Of a stretch of 64,000 nt of DNA, positions 54,001 to 64,000 are shown in pieces (the first letter of the stretch is position 1; each line of letters opens with the position of its first letter). The DNA lies in assembly GCF_932526225.1 (NCBI RefSeq), contig NC_064041.1, positions 13,071,951-13,135,950 of the forward strand, read 5' to 3'. The notes under the pieces were generated by a model. That model was not told the origin of the DNA, made no database searches, and saw nothing but the letters and a program-made list of their open reading frames with translations. The stretch comes from Nematostella vectensis. Its lineage: Eukaryota; Cnidaria; Anthozoa; Actiniaria; Edwardsiidae. A program made the position numbers and the translations under genes.

Positions 54001-57000
54001 GGTCGGCACAAAGTGACTATTAGGTGAAGATGTTATGTAGGTCGTTGGCAGGTCGGCACAAAGTGACTATTAGGTGCAGATGTTATGTAGGTCGTTGGCA
54101 GGTCGGCACAAAGTGACTATTAGGTGCAGATGTTATGTAGGTGGTTGGCAGGTCGGCACAAGTGACTATTAGGTGCAGATGTTATGTAGGTCGTTGACAG
54201 GTCGGCACAAAGTGACTATTAGGTGCAGATGTTATGTAGGTCGTTGACAGGTCGGCACAAAGTGACTATTAGGTGCAGATGTTATGTAGGTCGCTGGCAG
54301 GTTGGCACAAAGTGACTATTAGGTGCAGATGTTATGTAGGTCGTTGGCAGGTCGGCACAAAGTGACTATTAGGTGCAGATGTTATATAGGTCGTTGGCAG
54401 GTCGGCACAAAGTGACTATTAGGTGCAGATGTTATGTAGGTCGTTGGCAGGTCGGCACAAGTGACTATTAGGTGCAGATGTTATGTAGGTCGTTGACAGG
54501 TCGGCACAAAGTGACTATTAGGTGCAGATGTTATGTAGGTCGTTGGCAGGTCGGCACAAAGTGACTATTAGGTGCAGATGTTATGTAGGTCGTTGGCAGG
54601 TCGGCACAAGTGACTATTAGGTGCAGATGTTATGTAGGTCGTTGGCAGGTCGGCACAAAGTGACTATTAGGTGCAGATGTTATGTAGGTCGTTGGCAGGT
54701 CGGCACAAAGTGACTATTAGGTGCAGATGTTATGTAGGTCGTTGGCAGGTCGGCACAAGTGACTATTAGGTGCAGAGGTTATGTAGGTCGTTGGCAGGTC
54801 GGCACAAAGTGACTATTAGGTGCAGATGTTATGTAGGTCGTTGGCAGGTCGGCACAAAGTGACTATTAGGTGCAGATGTTATGTAGGTCGTTGACAGGTC
54901 GGCACAAAGTGACTATTAGGTACAGATGTTATGTCGGTCGTTGGCAGGTCGGCACAAGTGACTATTAGGTGCAGATGTTATGTAGGTGGTTGGCAGGTCG
55001 GCACAAGTGACTATTAGGTGCAGATGTTATGTAGGTCGTTGACAGGTCGGCACAAAGTGACTATTAGGTGCAGATGTTATGTAGGTCGTTGACAGGTCGG
55101 CACAAAGTGACTATTAGGTGCAGATGTTATGTAGGTCGTTGACAGGTCGGCACAAAGTGACTATTAGGTGAAGATGTTATGTAGGTCGTTGGCAGGTCGG
55201 CACAAAGTGACTATTAGGTGCAGATGTTATGTAGGTCGTTGACAGGTCGGCACAAAGTGACTATTAGGTGCAGATGTTATGTAGGTGGTTGGCAGGTCGG
55301 CACAAGTGACTATTAGGTGCAGATGTTATGTAGGTCGTTGACAGGTCGGCACAAAGTGACTATTAGGTGAAGATGTTATGTAGGTCGTTGACAGGTCGGC
55401 ACAAAGTGACTATTAGGTGCAGATGTTATGTAGGTCGCTGGCAGGTCGGCACAAAGTGACTATTAGGTGCAGATGTTATGTAGGTCGTTGGCAGGTCGGC
55501 ACAAAGTGACTATTAGGTGCAGATGTTATGTAGGTCGTTGGCAGGTCGGCACAAAGTGACTATTAGGTGCAGATGTTATGTAGGCCGTTGGCAGGTCGGC
55601 ACAAGTGACTATTAGGTGCAGATGTTATGTAGGTCGTTGGCAGGTCGGCACAAAGTGACTATTAGGTGCAGATGTTATGTAGGTCGTTGGCAGGTCGGCA
55701 CAAAGTGACTATTAGGTGCAGATGTTATGTAGGTGGTTGGCAGGTCGGCACAAGTGACTATTAGGTGCAGATGTTATGTAGGTCGTTGACAGGTCGGCAC
55801 AAAGTGACTATTAGGTGCAGATGTTATGTAGGTCGTTGACAGGTCGGCACAAAGTGACTATTAGGTGCAGATGTTATGTAGGTCGCTGGCAGGTCGGCAC
55901 AAAGTGACTATTAGGTGCAGATGTTATGTAGGTCGTTGGCAGGTCGGCACAAAGTGACTATTAGGTGAAGATGTTATGTAGGTCGTTGGCAGGTCGGCAC
56001 AAAGTGACTATTAGGTGCAGATGTTATGTAGGTCGCTGGCAGGTCGGCACAAAGTGACTATCAGGTGCAGATGTTATGTAGGTCGTTGGCAGGTCGGCAC
56101 AAAGTGACTATTAGGTGCAGATGTTATGTAGGTCGCTGGCAGGTCGGCACAAAGTGACTATTAGGTGCAGATGTTATATAGGTCGTTGGCAGGTCGGCAC
56201 AAAGTGACTATTAGGTGCAGATGTTATGTAGGTCGCTGGCAGGTCGGCACAAAGTGACTATCAGGTGCAGATGTTATGTAGGTCGTTGGCAGGTCGGCAC
56301 AAAGTGACTATTAGGTGCAGATGTTATGTAGGTCGTTGGCAGGTCGGCACAAAGTGACTATTAGGTGCAGATGTTATGTAGGTGGTTGGCAGGTCGGCAC
56401 AAGTGACTATTAGGTGCAGATGTTATGTAGGTCGTTGGCAGGTCGGCACAAAGTGACTATTAGGTGCAGATGTTATGTAGGTCGTTGGCAGGTCGGCACA
56501 AAGTGACTATTAGGTGCAGATGTTATGTAGGTCGTTGGCAGGTCGGCACAAGTGACTATTAGGTGCAGATGTTATGTAGGTCGTTGGCAGGTCGGCACAA
56601 AGTGACTATTAGGTGCAGATGTTATGTAGGTCGTTGGCAGGTCGGCACAAAGTGACTATTAGGTGCAGATGTTATGTAGGTCGTTGGCAGGTCGGCACAA
56701 GTGACTATTAGGTGCAGAGGTTATGTAGGTCGTTGGCAGGTCGGCACAAAGTGACTATTAGGTGCAGATGTTATGTAGGTCGTTGGCAGGTAGGCACAAA
56801 GTGACTATTAGGTGCAGATGTTATGTAGGTCGTTGACAGGTCGGCACAAAGTGACTATTAGGTGCAGATGTTATGTAGGTCGTTGGCAGGTCGGCACAAG
56901 TGACTATTAGGTGCAGATGTTATGTAGGTGGTTGGCAGGTCGGCACAAGTGACTATTAGGTGCAGATGTTATGTAGGTCGTTGACAGGTCGGCACAAAGT

Positions 57001-60000
57001 GACTATTAGGTGCAGATGTTATGTAGGTCGTTGACAGGTCGGCACAAAGTGACTATTAGGTGCAGATGTTATGTAGGTCGTTGACAGGTCGGCACAAAGT
57101 GACTATTAGGTGCAGATGTTATGTAGGTCGTTGACAGGTCGGCACAAAGTGACTATTAGGTGCAGATGTTATGTAGGTCGTTGACAGGTCGGCACAAAGT
57201 GACTATAAGGTGCAGATATTATGTAGGTCGTTGGCAGGTCGGCACAAGTGACTATTAGGTGCAGATGTTATGTAGGTCGTTGACAGGTCGGCACAAAGTG
57301 ACTATTAGGTGCAGATGTTATGTAGGTCGTTGACAGGTCGGCACAAGTGACTATTAGGTGCAGATGTTATGTAGGTCGTTGACAGGTCGGCACAAAGTGA
57401 CTATTAGGTGCAGATGTTATGTAGGTCGTTGGCAGGTCGGCACAAAGTGACTATAAGGTGCAGATGTTATGTAGGTAGTTGACAGGTCGGCACAAAGTGA
57501 CTATAAGGTGCAGATGTTATGTAGGTCGTTGGCAGGTCGGCACAAAATGACTATTAGGTGCAGATGTTATGTAGGTAGTTGACAGGTCGGCACAAAGTGA
57601 CTATAAGGTGCAGATGTTATGTAGGTCGTTGACAGGTCGGCACAAAGTGACTATTAGGTGCAGATGTTATGTAGGTAGTTGACAGGTCGGCACAAAGTGA
57701 CTATAAGGTGCAGATGTTATGTAGGCCGTTGGCAGGTCGGCACAAGTGACTATTAGGTGCAGATGTTATGTAGGTCGTTGGCAGGTCGGCACAAAGTGAC
57801 TATTAGGTGCAGATGTTATGTAGGTCGTTGGCAGGTCGGCACAAAGTGACTATTAGGTGCAGATGTTATGTAGGTCGTTGGCAGGTCGGCACAAAGTGAC
57901 TATTAGGTGCAGATGTTCAGATGTTATGTAGGTCGCTGGCAGACGCGTACACAGGGGGGTGCACAGGGCGCGCGCACCCCCCCCCCTCCCTTGGCGGCCA
58001 AAAAGTGGGCCATTAGTCAAGAATTTTCAAATACTATGCTTTTTCTATATGATACCTATGACTGCGCAACCCCAATCGGCCAATCCTGGGTACGCGCCCG
58101 GCTGGTTTGCTATAAAATCATATTCTTTAGTCGCATTTTGATGTAACAAATGCGAACTTTTAAGTTGCTAACCATGAACCAAATGGTTGTGAGAATGGTA
58201 GCGCTGATGATTCTGATGATGAAACACAAAGAGGGAAAAAAAGGGGGCAATATAACAAACAAATGGAAACATCCGTCGGATGCGGGTTGAGTGTGAGTAC
58301 CCCGCCCCCTGGGGAATTACCTTGCCTCGATGAGCTGCTTGGCCTTGGCGATAACCTCTAACTCCACATCAGCATCACCCCGGTGCTCACTGTAGTGATT
58401 CTCACTCGACACTCCCTCCTCGAAACCAGCATCTGCCTCGTCATGGAAACCATCGTCATGGTAACTAGACACGTCCGAAACGGTATCCATGGTATCCGTC
58501 ACGGTCCCTTCACCAAATGCCGAGTCCTTTACCTGACAAGTAAAGAACACGCCTGCCGAGGGATCACTTAAGGGCTCCATGCTAGAAAACGGCCGAGTAT
58601 GTCCGGGAAGTGGGCCATCTGGGTCATCAATCGATGGACAAGAGGTGGTTTCTGAAACGCTGGGGTGTTTCAAATCAGGGGAATTGAGTCTTCGATCAAT
58701 AACAGGGAATTTTTCTTGAAGGTCGAATTGTCCTTTAGCCTTTGTTGGTGTAATTTCTTTATCATCTTTTTGCGAATTCTCACCAGCCGTAATATTAGCT
58801 AAGGTAAGTTCGTCAGATTCACTATTTGTTTCACTGTTGCCTCGCTGTAGAAGAAGATATTGTTCAGTAAAATAACCCGGTAGGTTTGCCCTTAAGCTCT
58901 CCGCGAATCGCTCATCCTCTTGAGATAAATAGTTCCGCATGATCAAAGTCTTATCTAAAGGCTCCGATATTTTACTAGAGACGGGACGTGAGGAGGTCTC
59001 TGTTTTTGTGGAAGAAGATGGCCGCTTTGATTTATTCCTATCGCCCTTGTAGGAAGAAGGCCGCTTTTGTGTATTCATTGTGTCTTTGGACGAGGCAGGC
59101 CGCGGTTTGGGTTCTTTCCTAGCGCCCGTGGGGTTTTCCTTGCTCCGCTTTGTCCCGGCTGATTGTACACGGCGTATTTTGCTTGAGAATGTTTCGTGCT
59201 TTGATCCAACGATATCAAAAGCAGACATACTAAGGTTCAATTTATCAAGATTTGCTAATATTTCCTCTACTGGAATCCTGTCGGAATCAACCGATTCAAG
59301 GTCGCTATCATCGCAGGGTTCTCCACCATTTACGCCACACTTCTCAGGGCCATCCCCTCCCAAACTCCCTGTGGAAAAGCCGTCCTGCTGGCATTCATGA
59401 TCCTTCTCTTCATCATTTGAAGGAGCCATCTCTTTTCGTCTTACGTGCACACTCATGAGAACCCCATCTCCCCCATTACAGTAGTCCAACCGAGAGAAAT
59501 GACCATCTGATGGCACCATAGCCTTATCGGTAGTCCTCTCCCTACAGTCCTTACAATCCACAGGCTTTTCCCTTAAGCTTGCTGCCTCGCCTGAGAGACA
59601 CAAGCCCTGGCTAGATGTCCGTTCCACATCATCGTTAGGGTTCCCACCCTCCGTGCCCGCTTTTCCACATCCGTCGACAGTTTTAAATTTAAAAGAATTA
59701 AAGGATTTCTTTTTAGAACAACTATATTCACCTACATGATGAAGACGGTGATCATCATCATCATCACTGTCATTATCATCACCGTTACAATGTCTACGTG
59801 GATCAAACGGTTTGCAACTCTCTTCAGAGTTTTTCGAATTTCCACCGTGCTTCGTTCCTATTGAATCTTTCTCTGTTTTCACGGAATCCTCAAAAGATTT
59901 GTTTGCAGAATTCGAGGTGGTCTTTGAAATTTCCAAGACATTCCTGTTGTCCAAAATATTCATCTTGGAATTCATAGGAACAACAAACTCATTATCATAA

Positions 60001-60278
60001 TCCACAGCCTTATCACCGCAATAAGCGTCCTGCACCCATCTGTCAATCAACCCATGGTTCTCGCTCTCAGCCAATGACTGGCCGTCTTCAGTGTATGTCT
60101 CCGAGGAAGCACGCGAGGTACAGTGCGCGGAGCTCTCGGCCCGAAGCAGTTCGGTGGAACTCTCAGGCCTCTGTGACGAAGAGCCAATACGAGAGAAGCT
60201 TTCTTGGAAATACACGGATGGCCTTTTGCTTTTCTGTACCACCCGTGGACCTAAAACAAGTTGGTAGTGACTTCTCAT
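51070..60278 (-). CDS. Long protein with C-terminal gamma-glutamylcyclotransferase-like domain, six exons
   Basis: Exons 58321-60278, 53322-53429, 53072-53151, 52335-52462, 51840-51963 and 51070-51182 join in phase to 836 residues. Residues 1-652, from one exon, are low-complexity and probably disordered: Ser-, Asp- and Lys-rich, with an acidic DDNDSDDDDD run and a basic KRPSS-rich region. From about 675 on it aligns with GGCT (AIG2-like) enzymes: FLYYFAYGVDMN, LWGVLFGFRLRF, FPNIEYCPGYSVEGCLYTI, MLDNCMGF. The usual YGSN loop is YGVD, and the catalytic glutamate (human Glu98 in DEQEG) is replaced by Met754. It is therefore probably not a cyclotransferase but a binding or scaffold protein. The start is the first ATG; an acceptor-like TTTTAG at about 60249 leaves room for an earlier exon. 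Confidence 0.75.
52262..52326 (-). repeat. Diverged copy of the GGCT-like exon 4 end
   Basis: Directly past the exon 4 donor the intron keeps an open frame reading NLYTIPQEELAMLDNCLDYP, a clear relative of the exon's CLYTITQAEIAMLDNCMGFP. The nucleotide match is about three quarters. Confidence 0.85.
52463..53071. other. GGCT-like gene, intron 3
   Basis: Nothing coding. At 52618-52690 the block CCACAGGGAACCCGAATTGAAC / CCACAGGGAAGCCGAATTGAAC is present twice. Confidence 0.5.
53525..53780 (-). repeat. Decayed copies of the GGCT-like exon 2 acceptor region
   Basis: The plus-strand string CACTGGTACGTTTATGGGTCTGG..GGCAGAGGA at 53533 and a weaker one at 53738 resemble CTGGTACGTGTAGAGGCCTGG..GGAAGAGA at the start of exon 2 (53409-53440). 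Confidence 0.5.
53935..57940. repeat. 50-bp minisatellite, about 80 copies, in the first intron of the GGCT-like gene
   Basis: The unit is GTCGTTGGCAGGTCGGCACA followed by AAGTGACTATTAGGTGCAGATGTTATGTAG; a 49-bp form lacks one A (CACAAGTGAC). Variants (GGTTGG, TTGACAGG, GCTGGCAGG, GCAGAGGTT) recur in the same order, showing duplication of multi-unit blocks. Confidence 0.97.
57941..58320. other. Intron 1 of the GGCT-like gene, exon-proximal part
   Basis: A block at about 57940-58105 starts GACGCGTACACAGGGGGGTG and ends near GGGTACGCGCCCGGC, possibly a degraded small TIR element with a C run. The rest is plain intron. Confidence 0.45.
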
Positions 60279-60549
60279 TGGGCCACAATGCAAAAACTCC
60301 TCCTTTGCATATAACTTATCCTAGGTTTGTAGCCTCTAATATACAAAATACACTGCATTATTTAGAAGAAAATGATTTGGAATACGACTTGGCCACGTAT
60401 ACATAGTATAAGCATGCGAGTTTTTTGATTGACACAAGCTTTATTATAAGAGGCTAATTAACTTTGTCAAACTTCGATGTGCACTGTAGCATTTCTTTGC
60501 TTCGCTGGTTGTCTAAGCTAAGTGATAATGCTAATCAGATAGCAGTTAC

Positions 60550-62155
60550 TTGCATCCTTACTGGCTTATCTCACATAACTGTCAAGGTGGCCACGGTAGC
60601 GCGCGTCGCATTGTAAATAACCTGCAGCAGTTATTGCATCCTTATTGGCTTATCTCACAGAACTGTCAAGGTAGCCACGGTTGCGCGCGTCGCATTGTAA
60701 ATTACCTGCAGCAGTTACTTGCATCCTTACTGGCTTATCTCACAGAACTGTCAAGGTAGCCACGGTTGCGCGCGTCGCATTGTAAATTACCTGCAGCAGT
60801 TACTTGCATCCTTACTAGCTTATCTCACAGAAATGTCAAGGTAACCACGATTGCGCGTGTCGCATTGTGAATTACCTGCAGCAGTTTCTTGCATCCTTAT
60901 TGGCTTATCTCACAGAACTGTCAAGGTGGCCACGGTAGCGCGCGTCGCATTGTAAATTACCTGCAGCAGTTTCTTGCATCCTTATTGGCTTATCTCACAG
61001 AACTGTCAAGTTGTCACGGTAGCGCGCGTCGCATTGTAAATTACCTGCAGCAGTTTCTTGCATCCTTATTGGCTTAACTCACAGAACTGTCAAGGTGGCC
61101 ACGGTAGCGCGCGTCGCATTGTAAATAACCTGCAGCAGTTACTTGCATCCTAATTGGATTATCTCACAGAACTGTCAAGGTGGCCACGGTAGCGCGCGAC
61201 GCATTGTGAATTACCTGCAGCAGTTACTTGCATCCTTACTGGCTTATCTCACAGAAATGTGAAGGTAGCCACGGTTGCGCGGGTCGCATTGTGAATTACC
61301 TGCAGCAGTTTCTTGCATCCTTATTGGCTTATCTCACAGAACTGTCATGATGGCCACGGTAGCGCGCGTCGCATTGTAAATTACCTGCACCAGTTTCTTG
61401 CATCCTTATTGGCTTATCTCACAGAACTGTCAAGGTGGCCACGGTAGCGCGCGTCGCATTGTAAATTACCTGCACCAGTTTCTTGCATCCCTATTGGCTT
61501 ATCTCACAGAACTGTCAAGGTGGCCACGGTAGCGCGCGTCGCATTGTAAATTACCTGCAGCAGTTTCTTGCATCCTTATTGGCTTATCTCACAGAACTGT
61601 CGAGGTGGCCACGGTAGCGCGCGTCGCATTGTAAATTACCTGCAGCAGTTTCTTGCATCCTTATTGGCTTATCTCACAGAACTGTCAAGTTGTCACGGTA
61701 GCGCGCGTCGCATCGTAAATTACCTGCAGCAGTTTCTTGCATCCTTATTGGCTTATCTCAGAGAACTGTCAAGTTGTCACGGTAGCGCGCGCCGCATTAT
61801 TAATATATCTGCAGCAGTTTCTTGCATCCTTATTGGCTTAACTCACATAACTGTCAAGGTGGCCACGGTAGCGCGCGTCGCACTGTAAATAACCTGCAGC
61901 AGTTACTTGCATCCTAATTGGATTATCTCACAGAACTGTCAAGGTGGCCACGGTAGCGCGCGACGCATTGTGAATTACCTGCAGCGGATACTTGCATCCT
62001 TATTGGCTTATCTCACAGAACTGTCAAGGTGGCCACGGTAGCGCGCGACGCATTGTGAATTACCTGCAGCGGATACTTGCATCCTTATTGGCTTATCTCA
62101 CAGAACTGTCAAGGTGGCCACGGTAGCGCGCGACGCATTGTGAATTACCTGCTAG
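60550..62155. repeat. 85-bp minisatellite, about 19 copies
   Basis: The unit is TTGCATCCTTATTGGCTTAT, CTCACAGAACTGTCAAGGTG, GCCACGGTAGCGCGCGTCGC, ATTGTAAATTACCTGCAGCAGTTTC, in order. It lies upstream of the GGCT-like gene. Some units differ by TGGCCACGG/TGTCACGG or CGCGACGC. Open frames such as LLAYLTELS are artefacts. Confidence 0.97.
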
Positions 62156-62273
62156 GATGCCCTTGCATTGTCGGATAGAGGGGCCTGATCCGCTGATTGG
62201 GCGGCCAGTGGTTTTCAATCTGTGGAATGGAAAAAACACTAAATCACTACCCTCCTCATTTAAGATCACTTAT

Positions 62274-62513
62274 GCCTAGTGCACACTAGCGACATATCGA
62301 CATGGGCACGCGCACTCTTATCTTCGACATAACGACATGGACATAATGACATCTTTTATGACATAACGACATGAGCGCGCGCACTCTTATCTTCGACATA
62401 ATCACATCTTTTATGTCATTATGTCCATGTCGTTATGTCGGGCTTAACATAGTGCGCGCGCCCATGTCGTTATGTCGATATGTTGTTATGTTGCTAGTGT
62501 GCACTAGGCATTA
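62274..62513. mobile_element. TIR element, about 240 bp
   Basis: Inverted ends TGCCTAGTGCACACTAGC and GCTAGTGTGCACTAGGCA. Inside are alternating inverted GACATAACGACATG / CATGTCGTTATGTC and GCGCGCGCACT motifs, so almost the whole element folds on itself. Non-coding. Confidence 0.88.
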
Positions 62514-64000
62514 TACTTACATTTTTTTGCATATAACACATAAATCGTTAATCACTACTTTCCGGCATAATGTGGAAACTAGGGCAAATATGTGTTGCAC
62601 ACTACAATATGCGCCCACTAAAGTCTGGTTCCCATATAGTCGCTTAAGTTTTTTTTCACGCTACTGGGAAACTACTGGAAATATATTGTTGACGACACAT
62701 GAATTCCTTTAAGAGCTCTGTAAGTGGCGTGAATTTTCATAGAAGCTACACTGTTCCCGCGCTCCAATCTTGGTAGTTTTTACCGTGCGAATTTATCCGG
62801 GTCGGTTTTATTTTTATTTGTGTAAAATGATTGGGCTATCCATGGCAATCTAAACTTCATAGGCATCCCTATATCATGTTTTCAAACTTTGAAAAGCGGT
62901 ACAAACAGTATCGATTTAATTTAACTTATATCGAAAGCTTTACCCTAAAACTTCAAAATCATGGAAATTGTCTTGGTAAATGATCTTTGGCCGATGGCTG
63001 CTCGTTGTAAAAAAAAAAATCTCTCGTAATCTTTAATAGCTCTTTAGACACGCAAATGGGGAGTAGAATGAGAAAAAAAAGGAAAGGTTTATTATTAGAT
63101 GAACACTCAGGCATATAAACCCATCAATCAAATAGATGAATACTCAGGCATGTAATCCCATCAATCAAAAGCAGACCAATAAATGATCACTTGGAATTTT
63201 TCTCATATATCATTTCCTTTCAACTTCACTGTTCCACATGAAAAGGGTAAAGATCCTTGTTTACAGATCAATCGCAGAACGCCAAAACTAATGCTTAGAC
63301 AAAATAATGACGTCTTAATTAATGTCCTTGAAGCGATTTAATTAAAACCATTATAGTTTTCAGGGCGAGTTCTGATCAACACTAAATGAGGTTTGGTGCT
63401 TATCAATAGAATTAAAAATGGGTTTAAAAATGTATGTATAAATAAAGGATCACACAGATTCTTTATTTTTACTACTTAAAAGAGGGGGAAATTACGAGAA
63501 AAATACGTATACGGTGAATCTTTCAACTTTTATTTCTAAATTAATCAACGCGGTTTCCCCCATTAATGAGAAAGTCTAAAATACTCGGCTCTTTTTGTGT
63601 TTTGTTAAAAAACGCAGCTGTTTCTCCTTATTACAAGATAATGATCTGATAGTTAAATGGCAAATTTGGGTGATTTCCCCGACTTGAGACACATGCGAGG
63701 ACTTCTAAAACATGGTCACTTATGAAAAGGAAATGTCGTTCAAAGACCTCCGAGGAAGTTTGAAAATACAATATTGCCTGACTGGGCGACTGACAAACCG
63801 TGGGAGGTAGATGTATTTTCATATGGATATGGCTGATAATTGGATTTTTCTTAATTCGTTATTTTGTAAATAAAATCCGTTGAAGCCTTCACGAGATGCC
63901 CAGAGACAAATAGCAAAAGTAAACATTATTTGGACGTCCCATGAGGCGCCGACAGGTAGGGCAGTAGGGAAGGCCACGCATGATAAATAACGTGATTAAT
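62514..64000. other. Right end of the window, no gene seen
   Basis: AT-rich. A near-duplicate of about 45 bp (ACTCAGGCATATAAACCCATCAATCAA / ACTCAGGCATGTAATCCCATCAATCAA) lies at 63104-63170. No coding exon could be supported. Confidence 0.5.

Noticed and set aside
60550-61888. Plus-strand frames LLAYLTELS / YWLISQNCQGG
   Set aside because: Translation of the 85-bp minisatellite.
1-64000. tRNA, rRNA or snRNA genes
   Set aside because: Scanned for cloverleaf box A/B-like pairs and conserved rRNA words while reading; none convincing, though a covariance-model search was not possible here.

Overview
The window looks like nuclear DNA of an intron-rich invertebrate animal. It is AT-rich, its genes are split by many GT-AG introns in conserved phases, and the introns are full of minisatellites and small terminal-inverted-repeat (TIR) elements. 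Protein similarity to vertebrates is high (RAD50 aligns with human RAD50 along its whole length). My best guess is an anthozoan cnidarian such as a sea anemone (Nematostella-like). That is inference; no sequence here names a species.

Layout. About 2.9-41.3 kb on the minus strand is one complete RAD50 gene. I joined 41 coding exons in phase to give 1,319 residues with Walker A, Q-loop, zinc hook, signature motif, Walker B and H-loop. Its 9.5-kb intron 30 holds an intronless seven-membrane-segment gene (PRRT3/4-like, 17.0-18.0 kb, minus). RAD50 fires divergently from a two-domain CDGSH iron-sulfur protein (CISD3-like, 42.05-43.3 kb, plus) across a 0.7-kb housekeeping-type promoter.

Next come two small secreted alpha-helical proteins: 44.2-46.2 kb (minus, 199 aa, five exons) and 48.2-50.5 kb (plus, 171 aa, TATA box). 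The first has the exon plan (very short phase-1 first exon, then three phase-0 introns) and predicted four-helix layout of class I long-chain helical cytokine genes. The two proteins share a helix-A cysteine exactly 14 residues before a phase-0 exon end. In mammals RAD50 sits inside the IL5-RAD50-IL13-IL4 cytokine cluster, so cytokine-like genes beside an invertebrate RAD50 are the most interesting signal here.

From 51.1 to 60.3 kb on the minus strand lies a gene with a long disordered N-terminal exon (about 650 aa) followed by a gamma-glutamylcyclotransferase (GGCT) fold that has lost its catalytic glutamate and the YGSN motif. From 60.4 to 64 kb only repeats are seen.

Repeats. Minisatellites have units of 21, 24, 29, 30, 41, 50, 65 and 85 bp. 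Several tandem duplications start in exon ends and copy splice sites (RAD50 exons 4, 16, 26, 29 and 34; the GGCT-like gene at two places). Small TIR/foldback elements occur at 0.3, 7.0, 11.8, 38.5, 40.8, 43.4, 49.3, 49.8 and 62.3 kb. I saw no tRNA, rRNA, CRISPR array or intact transposase. Exon borders come from reading frame, splice consensus and family alignment from memory; no transcript data were available.
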